DNA from: an uncultured Alphaproteobacteria bacterium
GTDB lineage: Bacteria; Pseudomonadota; Alphaproteobacteria; HIMB59; GCA-002718135
Assembly: GCA_902620425.1 (NCBI GenBank)
Contig: CACNHX010000003.1
Coordinates: forward strand, 71,199-135,198
Length of the DNA: 64,000 nt
Reading direction: 5' to 3'
Within the stretch, counting starts at the first letter, position 1. Each line of letters starts with the position of its first letter. Of this stretch, positions 62,952 through 64,000 are shown one piece after another. Made by a program: the position numbers and the translations under genes. Under the pieces are notes generated by a model, which was not told the DNA's origin, searched no databases, and was given only the letters and a program-made list of their open reading frames with translations.

Positions 62952-63602
62952 ATGAAAAATATACCTTTAAAAATTTGTGGCATAACAAATGTGAAATCTG
63001 TTGAAGTGGCGCATAAAAATAAAATAAAATCATTGGGTTTTGCAAGTAAAAATTTAAATGGACCAAACACAGTTAGTGATAAAAAAATACAATCATTAAT
63101 TAAAGAATGTAAAAATTATAAGATAGAATCAGTACTTCTAACTCGGTATGTATCTTTAGAAAAACTAATAGAACAAATAGATTTTACAAAACCAAAGACA
63201 ATTTCATGTTCATATCATTTTCCTAAAAAAGATTTGTTAAAAATAAAAAAAATATTTAGAAAATTAAAAATAGGTATTGCAATTAATCCAGAAAATTTTG
63301 ATAAAAAATACATTGAATCAATTAGAAGAATTGTTGATGTTATTTATTTTGATATGAATGTTTATAGGAAAAAGAGTATTAAAAAATATTCATTGAGAAA
63401 AAGTATTAAACAAATACAGTTTATAAAAAGTAAAAATATTCCAGTATATATTGGTGGCGGTATAGATAAAAAAAATGTTTCCAAGATTCTAAAACAAATA
63501 TCGCCTTTTGGATTAGATATTTCTAGAAGCTTAAAAAATCAGAGAAATTTAATTTCTAAATCAAAACTCAAAGATTTTTTAAATCAAATTTCGGTAGGAT
63601 AA
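62952..63602 (+). CDS. divergent phosphoribosylanthranilate isomerase-like protein
   Basis: A TIM-barrel protein of 216 residues. LKICGIT (catalytic Cys9) at the N-terminus, a YFDMN strand in the place of the catalytic Asp strand, and IGGGIDKKNVSKIL and GLDISRSLK phosphate-loop strands near the end resemble TrpF. The usual ending GVDVSSGVE is altered. It is very Lys- and Ile-rich. No other trp gene lies in the window, so it may be a real TrpF in a scattered pathway or a repurposed relative. The end overlaps folK by 24 bp on the opposite strand. Confidence 0.65.
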   Translation: MKNIPLKICGITNVKSVEVAHKNKIKSLGFASKNLNGPNTVSDKKIQSLIKECKNYKIESVLLTRYVSLEKLIEQIDFTKPKTISCSYHFPKKDLLKIKKIFRKLKIGIAINPENFDKKYIESIRRIVDVIYFDMNVYRKKSIKKYSLRKSIKQIQFIKSKNIPVYIGGGIDKKNVSKILKQISPFGLDISRSLKNQRNLISKSKLKDFLNQISVG

Positions 63603-64000
63603 TCGTCTAATAATATATTTATTTTGTAATTCTTTCGATAATACTTTTATTGATTTTTTTTCAAGCGGATGTCTGAAAAATGGATCAATATCAAGTATTG
63701 GATATAACACAAAGTCTCTTTCAGCGGCTCTTGGGTGAGGAATTATTAAATTTTTTTTATTAAATATTTGTTTGCCAAAAAAAATAATATCCAAATCAAT
63801 GTTTCTTGGACCATTGATAATTTTTTTATTTTTTTTTAATTTTTTTTCAATTTCATAAATATTATTTATTAATTCTAATGGCTGCTGTTTGGTTAATAGT
63901 TTTATTGCAGTATTAAAAAAATTACTTTGCGATTTATATCCATAGGGTGAAGAAATATAAATGTTTGCAAATTTTTTTATATTACCAATATTTTCTAATT
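63579..64000 (-). CDS. folK: HPPK (6-hydroxymethyl-7,8-dihydropterin pyrophosphokinase), 5' end cut by window
   Basis: FolK transfers pyrophosphate from ATP to the pterin in folate synthesis. Reading leftwards from the window end gives about 140 residues with no start codon reached: SSPYGYKSQSNFFN, then GPRNIDLDIIFFG (the metal-binding Asp pair) and the IPHPRAAERDFVLYP motif, all diagnostic. The first about 20 residues, with the GSN-GD type nucleotide loop, lie outside. The final part DIDPFFRHPLEKKSI is also typical. Confidence 0.9.
   Translation of the reverse strand, partial: LENIGNIKKFANIYISSPYGYKSQSNFFNTAIKLLTKQQPLELINNIYEIEKKLKKNKKIINGPRNIDLDIIFFGKQIFNKKNLIIPHPRAAERDFVLYPILDIDPFFRHPLEKKSIKVLSKELQNKYIIRRLSYRNLI

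Noticed and set aside
1..64000. tRNA, rRNA, CRISPR array, IS element or prophage
   Set aside because: All gaps are short and AT-rich; no cloverleaf, repeat-spacer series, transposase or integrase could be found by reading both strands.

Overview
This is a gene-dense, very AT-rich stretch (roughly 30% G+C by eye) of a streamlined alphaproteobacterial chromosome, most likely from a marine heterotroph of the SAR11-like or HIMB59/AEGEAN-169 kind. The evidence is alphaproteobacterial gene content (the phoH-ybeY-corC-lnt run, a FYDLN-type zinc-ribbon protein next to a CHCC zinc-finger protein, MsrPQ, PhoR-PstSCAB-PhoU-PhoB), short or overlapping intergenic spaces, and marine-type phosphorus genes. 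The exact lineage cannot be fixed from the sequence alone. I see no tRNA, rRNA, IS element, phage or CRISPR, and no gene-free stretch longer than 300 bases.

Region 1 (1-11.75 kb) is housekeeping: trmB (partial), lnt, corC-like, ybeY, phoH, miaB, a GNAT acetyltransferase and tsaB in one leftward run, then a secreted polysaccharide deacetylase, a Bax/FlgJ-like glucosaminidase, nfuA-like, trpS and murJ.

Region 2 (11.8-42.4 kb) is a phosphorus island of about 30 kb. It holds the sensory and high-affinity uptake block phoR-pstSCAB-phoU-phoB; a plcP-agt pair for replacing phospholipid with glycolipid; polyphosphate genes (ppk, ppx/gppA-like, sixA); an arsenate-reductase-like protein and an aquaporin; a DUF47-PiT low-affinity phosphate system; and a large phosphonate cluster. 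That cluster contains the complete 2-aminoethylphosphonate route PhnW-PhnY-PhnA, an iron alcohol dehydrogenase that could feed in 2-hydroxyethylphosphonate, a PhnZ-like HD oxygenase, an AllA-like cupin, a metallophosphodiesterase, a MetE-like protein, a SAM methyltransferase, and a Ugp-type ABC importer whose binding-protein gene is separated from its ATPase/permease operon by phnYA. Five sites with 11-bp-periodic repeats of the TTGTAAC type lie before phoB, pstS, the DUF47-pit operon, the binding-protein operon and the importer ATPase operon. The phoB and pit sites share 19 identical bases. I read these as Pho boxes joining the island into one regulon. Two strong hairpins, after pstS and after the phosphonate-cluster binding-protein gene, look like attenuators that would leave the binding proteins in excess.

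Region 3 (42.4-52.7 kb) carries two EamA transporters, the zinc-finger pair, an MFS permease, a cytochrome c-msrP-msrQ operon, an orphan YejA-type peptide-binding protein, adenosine kinase, adenosine deaminase and an M48 protease.

Region 4 (52.7-64 kb) holds an iron(III) ABC importer whose ATPase gene converges on its permease and binding-protein genes, a small heat-shock protein, a nucleoside-salvage operon (cdd-punA-deoA plus an O-methyltransferase), a secreted DUF1501/DUF1800 pair, a divergent trpF-like gene and a folK gene cut by the window end.
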